From contig JBKBRC010000009.1 of the NCBI GenBank assembly GCA_046292345.1, positions 1-64,000 on the forward strand: 64,000 bases of DNA, in the 5' to 3' direction. The DNA comes from JBKBRC01 sp046292345. GTDB taxonomy: Bacteria > Bacteroidota > Rhodothermia > Rhodothermales > Rubricoccaceae. The notes beneath the pieces are model-generated. The model made no database searches, was not told the origin of the DNA, and worked only from the letters and a program-made list of their open reading frames with translations. This document shows, piece by piece, positions 33,511-40,789 of this stretch; positions within the stretch are counted from its first letter, which is position 1; each line of letters begins with the position of its first letter. Both the position numbers and the translations under genes were made by a program.

Positions 33511-34317
33511 ATGATTCTTTGCGCCCGCGACCCGCTCGGCACTGTGCTGCTCGCCGCCGAGCCCGCCCCGCTCGCCGCCGCGCTTGGCCGGGCAGGGCTC
33601 GAGACGCTCGCCACGGCGGTGAGCAGCGAGGCGGCCGTGGCCGCGCTCGCGACGACCGCGGCCGATGTGTGGGTGGCCGAGGCGGGACGGCTCACCCGGG
33701 CAGCGTGCGAGGCCGTCCGTTCGGGGGCCTTTGCGGACCCTCTCGCGCGTCCGGCGTTACTCGTCGTCGGGCGGGCGGGTGCCGCGGCGGACGACGCGGC
33801 CCTGGCGATGCACGCGGGTGCGGTGGCGTTTCTGCCCGCCGAGGCACTCGCGGATGCCGCGCGCGTCACGGCCGAGGTCGCGCGCGTGCGCGAGGCCGTC
33901 CACCTGCGTCGGCTCGGGCGGCTCGCCGTCGCCGCGCCGGCCCGTTACGCCGAGCGGCTGGCCGTGCCCGAGGGAAACGCGCTGCGTTTCGTGCCCGTGA
34001 CAGACGTCGACGCCGTCCACGCCGAGCGCTCACACGCTGTGCTACACGTCGGCGCGGCGCGCGTGGCCGTGCGCGAAACGCTCGCCGAACTCGAGGCCCG
34101 GCTCGATCCGGCCGTGTTCTGCCGCGTTCACCGCTCGACGATCGTGCGGCTTGGCGCCGTCGCCGCGCTGCGGTCGGCTCCCGGCGGCGACTACGCCGTC
34201 GTACTCGCCGACGGCTCGGTGTTCTCGGTCGGGCGCGCCCGCCGTGCGACCCTGCTGGCACGTCTGGGCGTTGCCGCCCCGGCGGCCGCCCCGGGCGCTC
34301 AGCGCTGGCAGGGATGA
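33511..34317 (+). CDS. LytTR-domain DNA-binding regulator with degenerate receiver domain
   Basis: The 268-residue protein has residues about 8-125 with the alternating helix/strand pattern of a response-regulator receiver (VLLAAEPAPLAAALGRAG, VWVAEAGR, PALLVVGRAG, AMHAGAVAFLP). The phospho-acceptor Asp is missing: the strand that should end in the acidic site reads VWVAEAG. Residues about 150-255 are a LytTR domain: RFVPVTDVDAVHAERSHAVLHV, AELEARLDPAVFCRVHRSTIV and a GGDYAVVLADGSVFSVGRA hairpin. It is divergent from hmuR across the dyad operator. It is probably a phosphorylation-independent regulator. Its 3' end overlaps the convergent thioesterase gene by 19 bp. Confidence 0.78.
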   Translation: MILCARDPLGTVLLAAEPAPLAAALGRAGLETLATAVSSEAAVAALATTAADVWVAEAGRLTRAACEAVRSGAFADPLARPALLVVGRAGAAADDAALAMHAGAVAFLPAEALADAARVTAEVARVREAVHLRRLGRLAVAAPARYAERLAVPEGNALRFVPVTDVDAVHAERSHAVLHVGAARVAVRETLAELEARLDPAVFCRVHRSTIVRLGAVAALRSAPGGDYAVVLADGSVFSVGRARRATLLARLGVAAPAAAPGAQRWQG

Positions 34318-34820
34318 GCGCGCGTCTGCTGCCCGGGCGGGTCGCCGGTCTGCCCGGGCGGGTCGCCGGTCTGCTCGGAAGACGGAGTGGGCAGCCGGAC
34401 GGCGTCGACCGGGGCCGCTGCGCCGAGGCTGTCGAGCGCCACCATCACGAACTCGCCGGCCGTGGCGAGCAGGCGGTCCTCGCGGTCCATCGGCTCGACG
34501 AACATCTCGACACGGACCGTCATCGACGAGCGGCCCGTCGCGACCACGCGCGCGACGAGCTCGACGATCGAGCCCAGCGGCACGGCGTGCTTGAAGTCGA
34601 TCGCGCCCGAGTGCACCGTGACCACCTTGCGGCGGCACCAGCGCGTGGCGCAGATGAACGCGGCCTGGTCCATCCAGGCCATCGCCGTGCCGCCGAAGAG
34701 CGTGTGGTAGTGGTTGGTGTCGCCGGGGAAGACGGTGAACACCATGCGCGTAGGCGTGGCGACGCGTCCGGGCGGCGCAGAGGTCACGGTTGCGGGAGGT
34801 CTCACTGGCACGCCTCGCAT
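34299..34820 (-). CDS. Hotdog-fold acyl-CoA thioesterase
   Basis: The protein is about 173 residues from the ATG at 34820, which overlaps the end of nrdA by 19 bp. It shows the acyl-CoA hydrolase signature: VFPGDTNHYHTLFGGTAMAWMDQAAFICA, VVTVHSGAIDFKHAVPLGSIVELVARV and GRSSMTVRVEMFVE, then GEFVMVALD. Family enzymes cleave fatty acyl-CoA in the cytoplasm. The C-terminal tail consists of two copies of TGDPPGQ from a 21-bp tandem repeat. The tail overlaps the end of the LytTR gene on the other strand. It may be co-transcribed with nrdBA. Confidence 0.88.
   Translation of the reverse strand: MRGVPVRPPATVTSAPPGRVATPTRMVFTVFPGDTNHYHTLFGGTAMAWMDQAAFICATRWCRRKVVTVHSGAIDFKHAVPLGSIVELVARVVATGRSSMTVRVEMFVEPMDREDRLLATAGEFVMVALDSLGAAAPVDAVRLPTPSSEQTGDPPGQTGDPPGQQTRAHPCQR
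34331..34372. repeat. 21-bp x 2 tandem repeat in the thioesterase tail
   Basis: A 21-bp unit beginning gcccgggcgggtcgcc is present twice exactly (34331-34351 and 34352-34372). On the minus strand it encodes the seven-residue repeat at the thioesterase C-terminus. Confidence 0.9.
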
Positions 34821-37800
34821 TCTGTGCCGCTCGCCATCGCATCGAGGCGGCAGGCGGACGCAGGCAGCGGCAGGGCATGCGCGGTCTCGGTGCGCGAGAC
34901 GGTCGCCTTCTCGATGGCCGAGGCGCCGGTCGTGCGGAGGTAGTAGGTCGTCTTGAGTCCGGCGCGCCAGGCGGCCCGGTACATATGGCTGAGCGTCTTC
35001 ATGTCGGGCGCGGCCAGGAAGAGGTTGAGCGACTGCGCCTGGTCGATCCACTTCTGCCGGCGTGCAGCGGCCTCGATGAGGGCCTCGGCGGGGATCTGGA
35101 AGGCCGTGCGGTAGCGGCTACGGAGGGCCTCCGGCACGCCCTCGATCTGCGCCAGGTCGCCGTCGAAGTACTTCAGCTGCGCCGCCATCTCGTCGTCCCA
35201 GAGCCCGGCGGCTTTGAGGTCGCGCACGAGGTAGGGATTGAGCACGACGAAGTCGCCCGAGAGGTTGCTCTTGGCGTAGAGGTTCTTGTAGAGCGGCTCG
35301 ATGCATGGGCTCGTGCCCATGATGTTAGAGATCGTGGCCGTCGGCGCGATCGCGAGCACGTTCGAGTTGCGCATGCCCTGCGCGGCGATCTTCGCGCGCA
35401 GCGGCGCCCAGTCGAGGCGGCCGCCGCGGACGACCTCGACGGGCTCGCCGCGCTCGGCCTCGAGGAGGTCGAGCGTGTCGGGCGGCAGCAGGCCGCGGTC
35501 CCACTTCGAGCCGGCGTAGCTGGGGTATGTGCCGCGCTCGGCCGCCAGGTCGCTCGACGCCTCGTAGGCGTAGTACGCGACGGCCTCGAGCGCCTCGTCC
35601 GAGAAGGCGAGCGCAGCCGGGCTGTCGAAGGCCTCGCCGCGCGCGTAGAGCGCGTACTGGAGCCCCATCACGCCGAGCCCGACGGGCCGGTGCCGGAGGT
35701 TGGCCCGGCGCGCGGCCTCGGTGGGATAGAAGTTGAGGTCGATGACGTTGTCGAGCGCGCGGACGGCAGTGCGGACGGTCTCGCGCAGCCGCGCGTGGTC
35801 GAGCGAGCCATCGGGGCGCAGGTGCCGGTCGAGTACGACCGAGCCGAGGTTGCACACGGCCGTCTCGTCGGCGCTCGTGTTGAGCGTGATCTCGGTGCAG
35901 AGGTTGGACGAGTGAATCACGCCGGCGTGGTCCTGCGGGCTGCGGACGTTGCACGGATCCTTGAACGTCATCCAGGGGTGGCCCGTCTCGAAGAGCATGC
36001 GGAGCATCTCCTTCCAGAGCTCGAGCGCGGGCAGGCGGCGGTGCCAGAGGCGGCCTGCGGCGGCCTCCGCCTCGTAGTGCGCGTAGCGCTCGGCGAAGGC
36101 GCGCCCGTAGAGCTCGTGGAGGTCCGGCACGTCCGAGCTGCGGAAGAGCGACCATTCGCCGCGCGCCTCGACGCGCTGCATGAACAGGTCCGGGATCCAG
36201 CAGGCCGTGTTGAGGTCGTGCGTGCGGCGGCGCTCGTCGCCGGTGTTGCGGCGCAGCTCGAGGAAGTCGAAGATGTCGTTGTGCCACACCTCGAGGTAAG
36301 CGCAGCCTGAGCCGGCGCGCTTGCCGCCCTGGTTGACGGCCACAAGCTGGTCGTTGTGCAGCTTCAGGAACGGCACGACGCCCTGGCTCTCGCCGTTGGT
36401 GCCGCGGATGTGACTGCCCGTGCCGCGGACGGCCGTCCACGAGCCGCCCAGCCCGCCGGCCCATTTCGAGAGGAACGCGTTCTCGGCGATGCCGCGGTAC
36501 ATGATGCTCTCGATCGAGTCGTCGACCTTGTAGAGGTAGCACGAGGAGAGCTGCGCGTGAGGCGTGCCGCTGTTGAAGAGCGTCGGCGTGGAGGAGCAGA
36601 AGCGGCGGTCTTTGTAGAGCCGGTAGAGCGCGATCACGCGCGCCTCGCGGTCACCGGCCTCGCCGAGCATGAGGCCCATCGCGACGCGCATCCAGAAGAG
36701 CTGCGGTGCCTCGAGGCGGCGCGGCGCCGGGCCGGTCTTGTCTACGACGAGGTAGCGGTCGTAGAGCGTCTGCAGGCCGAGGTAGTCGAAGTCGAGGTCG
36801 GCCATCGGGTCGAGCGCGTCGGCGAGCCGTGGCAGGTCGTACTCGAGCAGCGCGGGCGCGAGGCGGCCGATAGCGACGCCGTGCCGGAGCACGCGCGCGA
36901 ACGCGTCGGTGTGGGCGCGCTTGAGGCCGGCCAGGCCGTCCCGCTCGAGGCGCCAGCCGAGCGTCTCCTCATAGATGTAGCCGAGCAGGAGGCGCCCGGC
37001 AAAGCGCGCGAACTCGGCGTCGCGCTCCATGAGTGCCTTCGCGTTGAGAACGACGGTCGCCTGGAGACTCTCGCGCGTGATGCCGTGCACGACCGAGCGG
37101 CGCAGCTCGCGCTCGAGCTCGGCCTCAGAGAGCGGGAGCTCCAGCCCGACGGCCGCCATGCGGATGCGCGCGCGCAGCTCCTCGCCGTCCCAGAGCACCG
37201 CGCGCCCGTCGGGCTCGACGACCTCGACGAGCGCCGCCTGCGCGGCCGGCGGCGCGGCAACGCGCGCGGCCCGTGCAAGGGCCCGCGCGGCGCGGTAGCC
37301 GATGTACGCCTCGGCCACGGTGCCGTAGCCGCCGAGCACGAGCGCCTCCTGCACCAGGTCCTGCACGGTCTCGATCGGGACGTAGCTCAGCCCGAGTGCG
37401 GCTGCGCGCGCCGTGACGGCCCTCGCGATGTCCGCTGCCGGACGCGCAGGCTCGCCGGCGGCCTGAAAGGCCTTCGCCACAGCAGCCTCGATCTTGGCCG
37501 CGTTCCATGCGACGACCTGGCCCGAGCGGCGGATGAGCCGGATCGCCTCCTCCCGGCCCGGCGCGTCGCCCTGCGAGACGACCTCGGCGGGCGGGCGGGC
37601 CGCACGTGCGCGGTGCATCACGAGCGCCTGCGCCACGTCGGTCGCGCCGGCCTCCACGAGCACCGCCTCGGCGAGCGCCATCACGTCGGCGAGGGTGAGC
37701 GGCGCCTCGGGAGGGAGCGCGTCGAGCCGTTCCGCGAGCGCCGCGAGGCGCGCGCGCAGGAATGGCCTGAGCGCTTCTGGCGCGGTGCTCCGCCCGGCGG

Positions 37801-38008
37801 CGATCCGGGCTGAGACCCACGCCTCGGCGAGGGCGGCCGCGAGCGCGCGTACGTCCAGGCGGACGGGCGCGCCGGCGGGGTCGCGGAGCCACACGTCGCG
37901 CGCCGGGCCGGTGTCGCCAGGCAGCGCGGTGACGTCCAGAGCGGGCCGCTCGGCGGCCGGCAGGCCGACGGCATGGGAGAGGGCGAGCGCAGGCACGGAA
38001 GCAGACAT
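34802..38008 (-). CDS. nrdA: Class I ribonucleoside-diphosphate reductase large subunit
   Basis: The 1068-residue protein is long for NrdA. Residues about 145-240 form an ATP-cone (GQVVAWNAAKIEAAVAKAF), and residues about 38-135 look like a second, degenerate cone. The catalytic barrel has the reducible Cys490 (LSSCYLY), the N702-C704-E706 triad (NLCTEI) and Cys719 (CNLGS). The radical-transfer pair is seen in KTTYYLR, and C-terminal CEAC (Cys1064, Cys1067) supplies the shuttle thiols. It makes dNDPs with NrdB. A large, multi-cone NrdA is also seen in chlamydial class Ic enzymes, matching the NrdB here. It lies 46 bp downstream of nrdB. Confidence 0.96.
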   Translation of the reverse strand: MSASVPALALSHAVGLPAAERPALDVTALPGDTGPARDVWLRDPAGAPVRLDVRALAAALAEAWVSARIAAGRSTAPEALRPFLRARLAALAERLDALPPEAPLTLADVMALAEAVLVEAGATDVAQALVMHRARAARPPAEVVSQGDAPGREEAIRLIRRSGQVVAWNAAKIEAAVAKAFQAAGEPARPAADIARAVTARAAALGLSYVPIETVQDLVQEALVLGGYGTVAEAYIGYRAARALARAARVAAPPAAQAALVEVVEPDGRAVLWDGEELRARIRMAAVGLELPLSEAELERELRRSVVHGITRESLQATVVLNAKALMERDAEFARFAGRLLLGYIYEETLGWRLERDGLAGLKRAHTDAFARVLRHGVAIGRLAPALLEYDLPRLADALDPMADLDFDYLGLQTLYDRYLVVDKTGPAPRRLEAPQLFWMRVAMGLMLGEAGDREARVIALYRLYKDRRFCSSTPTLFNSGTPHAQLSSCYLYKVDDSIESIMYRGIAENAFLSKWAGGLGGSWTAVRGTGSHIRGTNGESQGVVPFLKLHNDQLVAVNQGGKRAGSGCAYLEVWHNDIFDFLELRRNTGDERRRTHDLNTACWIPDLFMQRVEARGEWSLFRSSDVPDLHELYGRAFAERYAHYEAEAAAGRLWHRRLPALELWKEMLRMLFETGHPWMTFKDPCNVRSPQDHAGVIHSSNLCTEITLNTSADETAVCNLGSVVLDRHLRPDGSLDHARLRETVRTAVRALDNVIDLNFYPTEAARRANLRHRPVGLGVMGLQYALYARGEAFDSPAALAFSDEALEAVAYYAYEASSDLAAERGTYPSYAGSKWDRGLLPPDTLDLLEAERGEPVEVVRGGRLDWAPLRAKIAAQGMRNSNVLAIAPTATISNIMGTSPCIEPLYKNLYAKSNLSGDFVVLNPYLVRDLKAAGLWDDEMAAQLKYFDGDLAQIEGVPEALRSRYRTAFQIPAEALIEAAARRQKWIDQAQSLNLFLAAPDMKTLSHMYRAAWRAGLKTTYYLRTTGASAIEKATVSRTETAHALPLPASACRLDAMASGTECEACQ

Positions 38009-38054
38009 CGAGGTGCAGGCAAGCGGCTGGAGAGATCGGGACGGGGACGCGGCG

Positions 38055-39137
38055 TCAGAGGTCGTCGTCGTCCACGAGTGCGAGTGCGGACGCCTTGCGG
38101 TACTCGGTCACGCGGCCCTCGAAGAAGTTCTGCTCCTTGCGGAGGTCCATCAGCTCGGCCAGCCACGGCAGCGGGTTGTGGGGCACCTCGAAGAGCGGCT
38201 CGAGGCCGAGGCCGGCCAGGCGGCGGTTGGCGATGGCGCGTACGTAGTCCACGAACTCGGCGGCCGAGAGACCGACGCCCGCCACGGGCAGGCAGTCCCG
38301 GATGAACGCTTCCTCGAGCCGGACGGCCTCGGCCATCAGGCCCCGGAGCTCCTCGCAGAACGCGGCCGTCCACACGTCCGGGTTTTCGGCGACGAGCTCG
38401 AGGAGCAGCTTCCGGAAGAGCTCGATGTGGTTGGACTCGTCGCGCAGCGTGTAGCGAAACATCTGCCCGATGCCCGGGAACTTGCCCTGCCGGTAGAGGC
38501 TGAGCACCATGCCGAAGAGGCCGTAGAACTGCGTGCCCTCCATGCATTGCCCGAACACGAAGAGGTTCTTGGCGAGCAGCTGCTGGTTCTCGAGGCGTGT
38601 CAGGTCGAGGTCGCGGCGGAGCCCGCGCGAGACGCCGGTCACGAAGGCGTTCTTGGCCCGGATCGTCTCGACGTCCTCGAACATCGCCTCGCACTCGTGC
38701 GGGTTGATGCCGAGCGACGAGATCATGTAGAGCAGCGAGTCAGCGTGGATGTTCTCCTCGTGGGCGTGCCGCCCGAGTACGAGCTTGAGCTCGCTCGCGG
38801 TGACGAGCTCGCGCACGACGTGGAGGATGTTGTCGCCGACGATGCCCTCGGCGGCCGAGAAGTAGCCGACGGCCATGCGCACGATCCAGCGGTCGACGTC
38901 TGAGAGCTCGTCCGAGCGCCACTGCGCGACGTCCTTCTGCATCGGGATGTCCTCGGGCTCCCAGTGGTTGGCCTTCATCGTCCGGTAGAGGTCGTAGGCC
39001 CACGTGTACCGGAGCGGGAGCAGGTTGAAGGCGAGCGTCTCGCGGCCGTTGATGACGCGCTTGGCCGCGAGCGCGGCCTCGGCCCTGTCGCGGTCGAGCA
39101 CGAAGGTGCGCTCGCCGAGCGTGATGACGGTCTGCAT
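38055..39137 (-). CDS. nrdB: Ribonucleotide reductase small subunit, class Ic type (no radical tyrosine)
   Basis: The 360-residue ferritin-like protein has all six metal ligands: Glu97 (SAAEG), Glu128 and His131 (ENIH), Glu200 (CME), Glu234 and His237 (RDESNH). The residue four after His131, the radical Tyr in class Ia enzymes (EtiHsrSY), is Leu135 in HADSLLYMI. The first ligand is Glu in place of the usual Asp. Both traits, and the close match to the chlamydial sequence pattern (AFEEAVHTHTFLY in Chlamydia as I recall it), mark class Ic, which uses a Mn/Fe cofactor. The start ATG is 186 bp below a cobalamin riboswitch. Confidence 0.93.
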   Translation of the reverse strand: MQTVITLGERTFVLDRDRAEAALAAKRVINGRETLAFNLLPLRYTWAYDLYRTMKANHWEPEDIPMQKDVAQWRSDELSDVDRWIVRMAVGYFSAAEGIVGDNILHVVRELVTASELKLVLGRHAHEENIHADSLLYMISSLGINPHECEAMFEDVETIRAKNAFVTGVSRGLRRDLDLTRLENQQLLAKNLFVFGQCMEGTQFYGLFGMVLSLYRQGKFPGIGQMFRYTLRDESNHIELFRKLLLELVAENPDVWTAAFCEELRGLMAEAVRLEEAFIRDCLPVAGVGLSAAEFVDYVRAIANRRLAGLGLEPLFEVPHNPLPWLAELMDLRKEQNFFEGRVTEYRKASALALVDDDDL

Positions 39138-39238
39138 GGAGGCGGGGGCAGACCGAGACCCGGACGAGCGCCTCCCGCGCGGCCCGGAACGCAAGCGCCC
39201 GGGCCTCTCGCGGGAGACTCGGGCGGCAAAGACGACGC

Positions 39239-39270
39239 ACCGGGCCGCCTTTCGAAGGCCGCCCGGCAAG
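39239..39270 (-). promoter_or_regulatory. Hairpin in the riboswitch-nrdB leader (candidate expression platform)
   Basis: Read on the minus strand, CCGGGCGGCCTT and AAGGCGGCCCGG pair with one mismatch around a CGAA tetraloop, between the aptamer and nrdB. Only a short T-rich stretch follows. It may be the switch hairpin that stops transcription when B12 is bound, or an unrelated structure. Confidence 0.4.
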
Positions 39271-39322
39271 CGTCCGTGGCGCTCCTGTCCTCTGGTCCCG
39301 GAGGGTGGATGGCAGCGCTTCG

Positions 39323-39502
39323 GGCAGGTCTCCTGGCTCGCGACGGCCGAAGCGCAGGGCTTCGGGGAGCGGGCCCTCTCCCGCCATCCTTCCCGGCCGG
39401 CATGGCCAGTGGAGGGCGAAGTCGTCGGGCACGCGCAGCGCGTCGCTCACAGTTGCGGGCACAGCCCCGGAATTCCCGCGCGCAGCGGGTCACCGGGTTC
39501 CC
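39323..39502 (-). promoter_or_regulatory. Cobalamin (adenosylcobalamin) riboswitch
   Basis: Read on the minus strand, the elements appear in the right order: GGGAACCCGGTG (39502-39491), the CCGGGG..CTGTGCCCGCAACTGTGA core (CGCAACTGTGA at 39457-39447), CCACTGG (39412-39406), GGGAAGG (39394-39388) and the exact B12 box AGCCAGGAGACCTGCC (39338-39323). This is the established cobalamin riboswitch consensus. It points towards nrdB with no gene in between, so B12 should repress the B12-independent ribonucleotide reductase. This suggests a B12-dependent class II enzyme elsewhere in the genome. Confidence 0.95.
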
Positions 39503-39512
39503 TTTTCATCCG

Positions 39513-39735
39513 GCGCGAGGCCGGAACCGGAAGCGGAACGGTTGGGAGAAAGAACCGGTCTGAAGCTACAGACGGCCCTGTCCGGCGGTGCGTGGAACTT
39601 ATCAACCGCGTTTCCACACCAAAGCTGCGTGCGGGGGGCCCGGACGTGCGGCGCTTCCGCCGGTACGGCTGCGGGGACGGCCCGCGCAGGAAGGGCCGAC
39701 CAGGGCGCGGTGCCGCCGCTGACCGTGGGCGTGCC
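39513..39735. other. Non-coding stretch upstream of the riboswitch
   Basis: No convincing gene. The promoter for the riboswitch-nrdBA transcript must lie here on the minus strand. The AT-richer patch near 39595-39630 (aacttatcaaccgcgtttcc) is a candidate, but I cannot define its boxes. Confidence 0.35.
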
Positions 39736-39807
39736 ACGCGCGCCGAACTGCGCGAGGCCGCCATGCCCGGACGCAACCTCGTGCTCACCTACCAGGTCCT
39801 TTTCTGA
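39736..39807 (+). pseudogene. Orphan C-terminal fragment of a TonB-dependent receptor
   Basis: The last 23 codons before the TGA at 39805-39807 read TRAELREAAMPGRNLV followed by LTYQVLF. This matches the receptor ending at 25372 (TRVELREAAMPGRNLV, LTYQVLF) at 22 of 23 residues, and nearly as well in DNA. The match stops abruptly upstream. No barrel, plug or start precedes it. It is the stump of a lost receptor gene or a small ectopic copy. Confidence 0.8.
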
Positions 39808-39815
39808 CCGACCTA

Positions 39816-39835
39816 TTCTATTAGGTTCTATTAGG
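39816..39835. repeat. 10-bp x 2 tandem repeat after the receptor fragment
   Basis: ttctattagg occurs twice in a row, 9 bp after the fragment's stop codon. The rest of 39836-40007 holds no gene that I can see and presumably carries the promoter of the next lipoprotein gene. Confidence 0.8.
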
Positions 39836-40007
39836 CTCTCGGCTGCGCATCGGCGGCCTGAGGCGCATGCACGAGAGGCGTGCGTAGCGCGCGTCATGCC
39901 TGTTCGCTCACGATGACAACGCAGCGCGCCTGGGCGCCCCAAAGCCCGCCCCCGGGCGGATGGAACAGCGTTTGACGCGTGTTCGGCGCCCCCTTCCCTC
40001 TGCCACG

Positions 40008-40706
40008 ATGGCCATCACTCCCCACTTTCGTTTTTTTGCTCTGATTCCGCTCGTCGCGCTCGCCGCGTGCGAGCCGGCCGAGCTTTCCAGCAACGTCAAC
40101 CAGGACCGCATCTGGGCGCGCTACGAACTGGTCTACGACGGCCAGAATGACCGCACCGAGCCGCGCGCGTCGTTCCGCTTTGGCAATGGCAGCGGCACGC
40201 AGCTCCGCCTCGACGGCGACGCGCGCGTACAGTTCGAAGGCCGTACGCTCGAGCTCCAGACGCCGCTCAACGTCACGTTCTACAGCGCGAGCCTGAACGG
40301 GCGCACGGCGGAGGGCACGTTCCGTTACACCAACGCCGACGGGCGTGTGTTCGAGAACCGAGTGTCCAACCGCGCGCTTTCGTTGCCCGGTACGCTGCCA
40401 GACATCCGCCGCGGCCAGCCTTACACGGTCACGTGGCAGGGCGAGCCCGTCGGGCCCAACGAGGAAGTCCGCCTCGTGCTCTACCGTGTCAGCCTCGACA
40501 GCCGCCTCGCGTTCGCGAGCGCCACACAGGCCGGCGCCACGAGCGTCACGATTCCGCCGGCGCAGACGCAGCCGATCCAGCCGGGCGAGATCACGGTCCT
40601 CCTGACGCGCTTCACGCGCGGCACGCCCGCGCAGGCGACGTCAGCCGGCGGCGAGACCGTCGGCGAATACAACGCGCCGCAGCGCCTCGGGCGCGTCGTG
40701 GACTGA
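40008..40706 (+). CDS. Lipoprotein of unknown function, beta-rich
   Basis: The 232-residue lipoprotein (lipobox LAAC, Cys21) has a mature part rich in strands, with IWARYELVYDGQNDRTEPRA, FRFGNGSGTQLRLDGDARVQ and an Ig-like C-terminal half (PYTVTWQGEPVG to EITVLLTRFTRG). I do not recognise a named domain. Similar short outer-membrane lipoproteins are common in Bacteroidota/Rhodothermota. It stands alone, ended by a strong bidirectional terminator. No function is proposed. Confidence 0.7.
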   Translation: MAITPHFRFFALIPLVALAACEPAELSSNVNQDRIWARYELVYDGQNDRTEPRASFRFGNGSGTQLRLDGDARVQFEGRTLELQTPLNVTFYSASLNGRTAEGTFRYTNADGRVFENRVSNRALSLPGTLPDIRRGQPYTVTWQGEPVGPNEEVRLVLYRVSLDSRLAFASATQAGATSVTIPPAQTQPIQPGEITVLLTRFTRGTPAQATSAGGETVGEYNAPQRLGRVVD

Positions 40707-40730
40707 CGCGCCCGCGCGGTGCGCCAAACG

Positions 40731-40773
40731 GCAGAGGCCCCGGTGCGCGGCAGGCGTGCACCGGGGCCTCTGC
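40731..40773. terminator. Bidirectional hairpin terminator, perfect 16-bp stem
   Basis: GCAGAGGCCCCGGTGC (40731-40746) and its exact complement GCACCGGGGCCTCTGC (40758-40773) enclose an 11-nt loop, between two convergent genes that end at 40706 and 40790. It has short T runs on the plus side (gtctgtctgg). It is the strongest hairpin in this part of the window. Confidence 0.75.
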
Positions 40774-40789
40774 GTCTGTCTGGCGACGC

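Noticed and set aside
39323..39807. Cobalamin riboswitch as regulator of the TonB-receptor (BtuB-like) fragment
   Set aside because: The riboswitch is on the minus strand and the fragment is on the plus strand, so the aptamer cannot lead that transcript.
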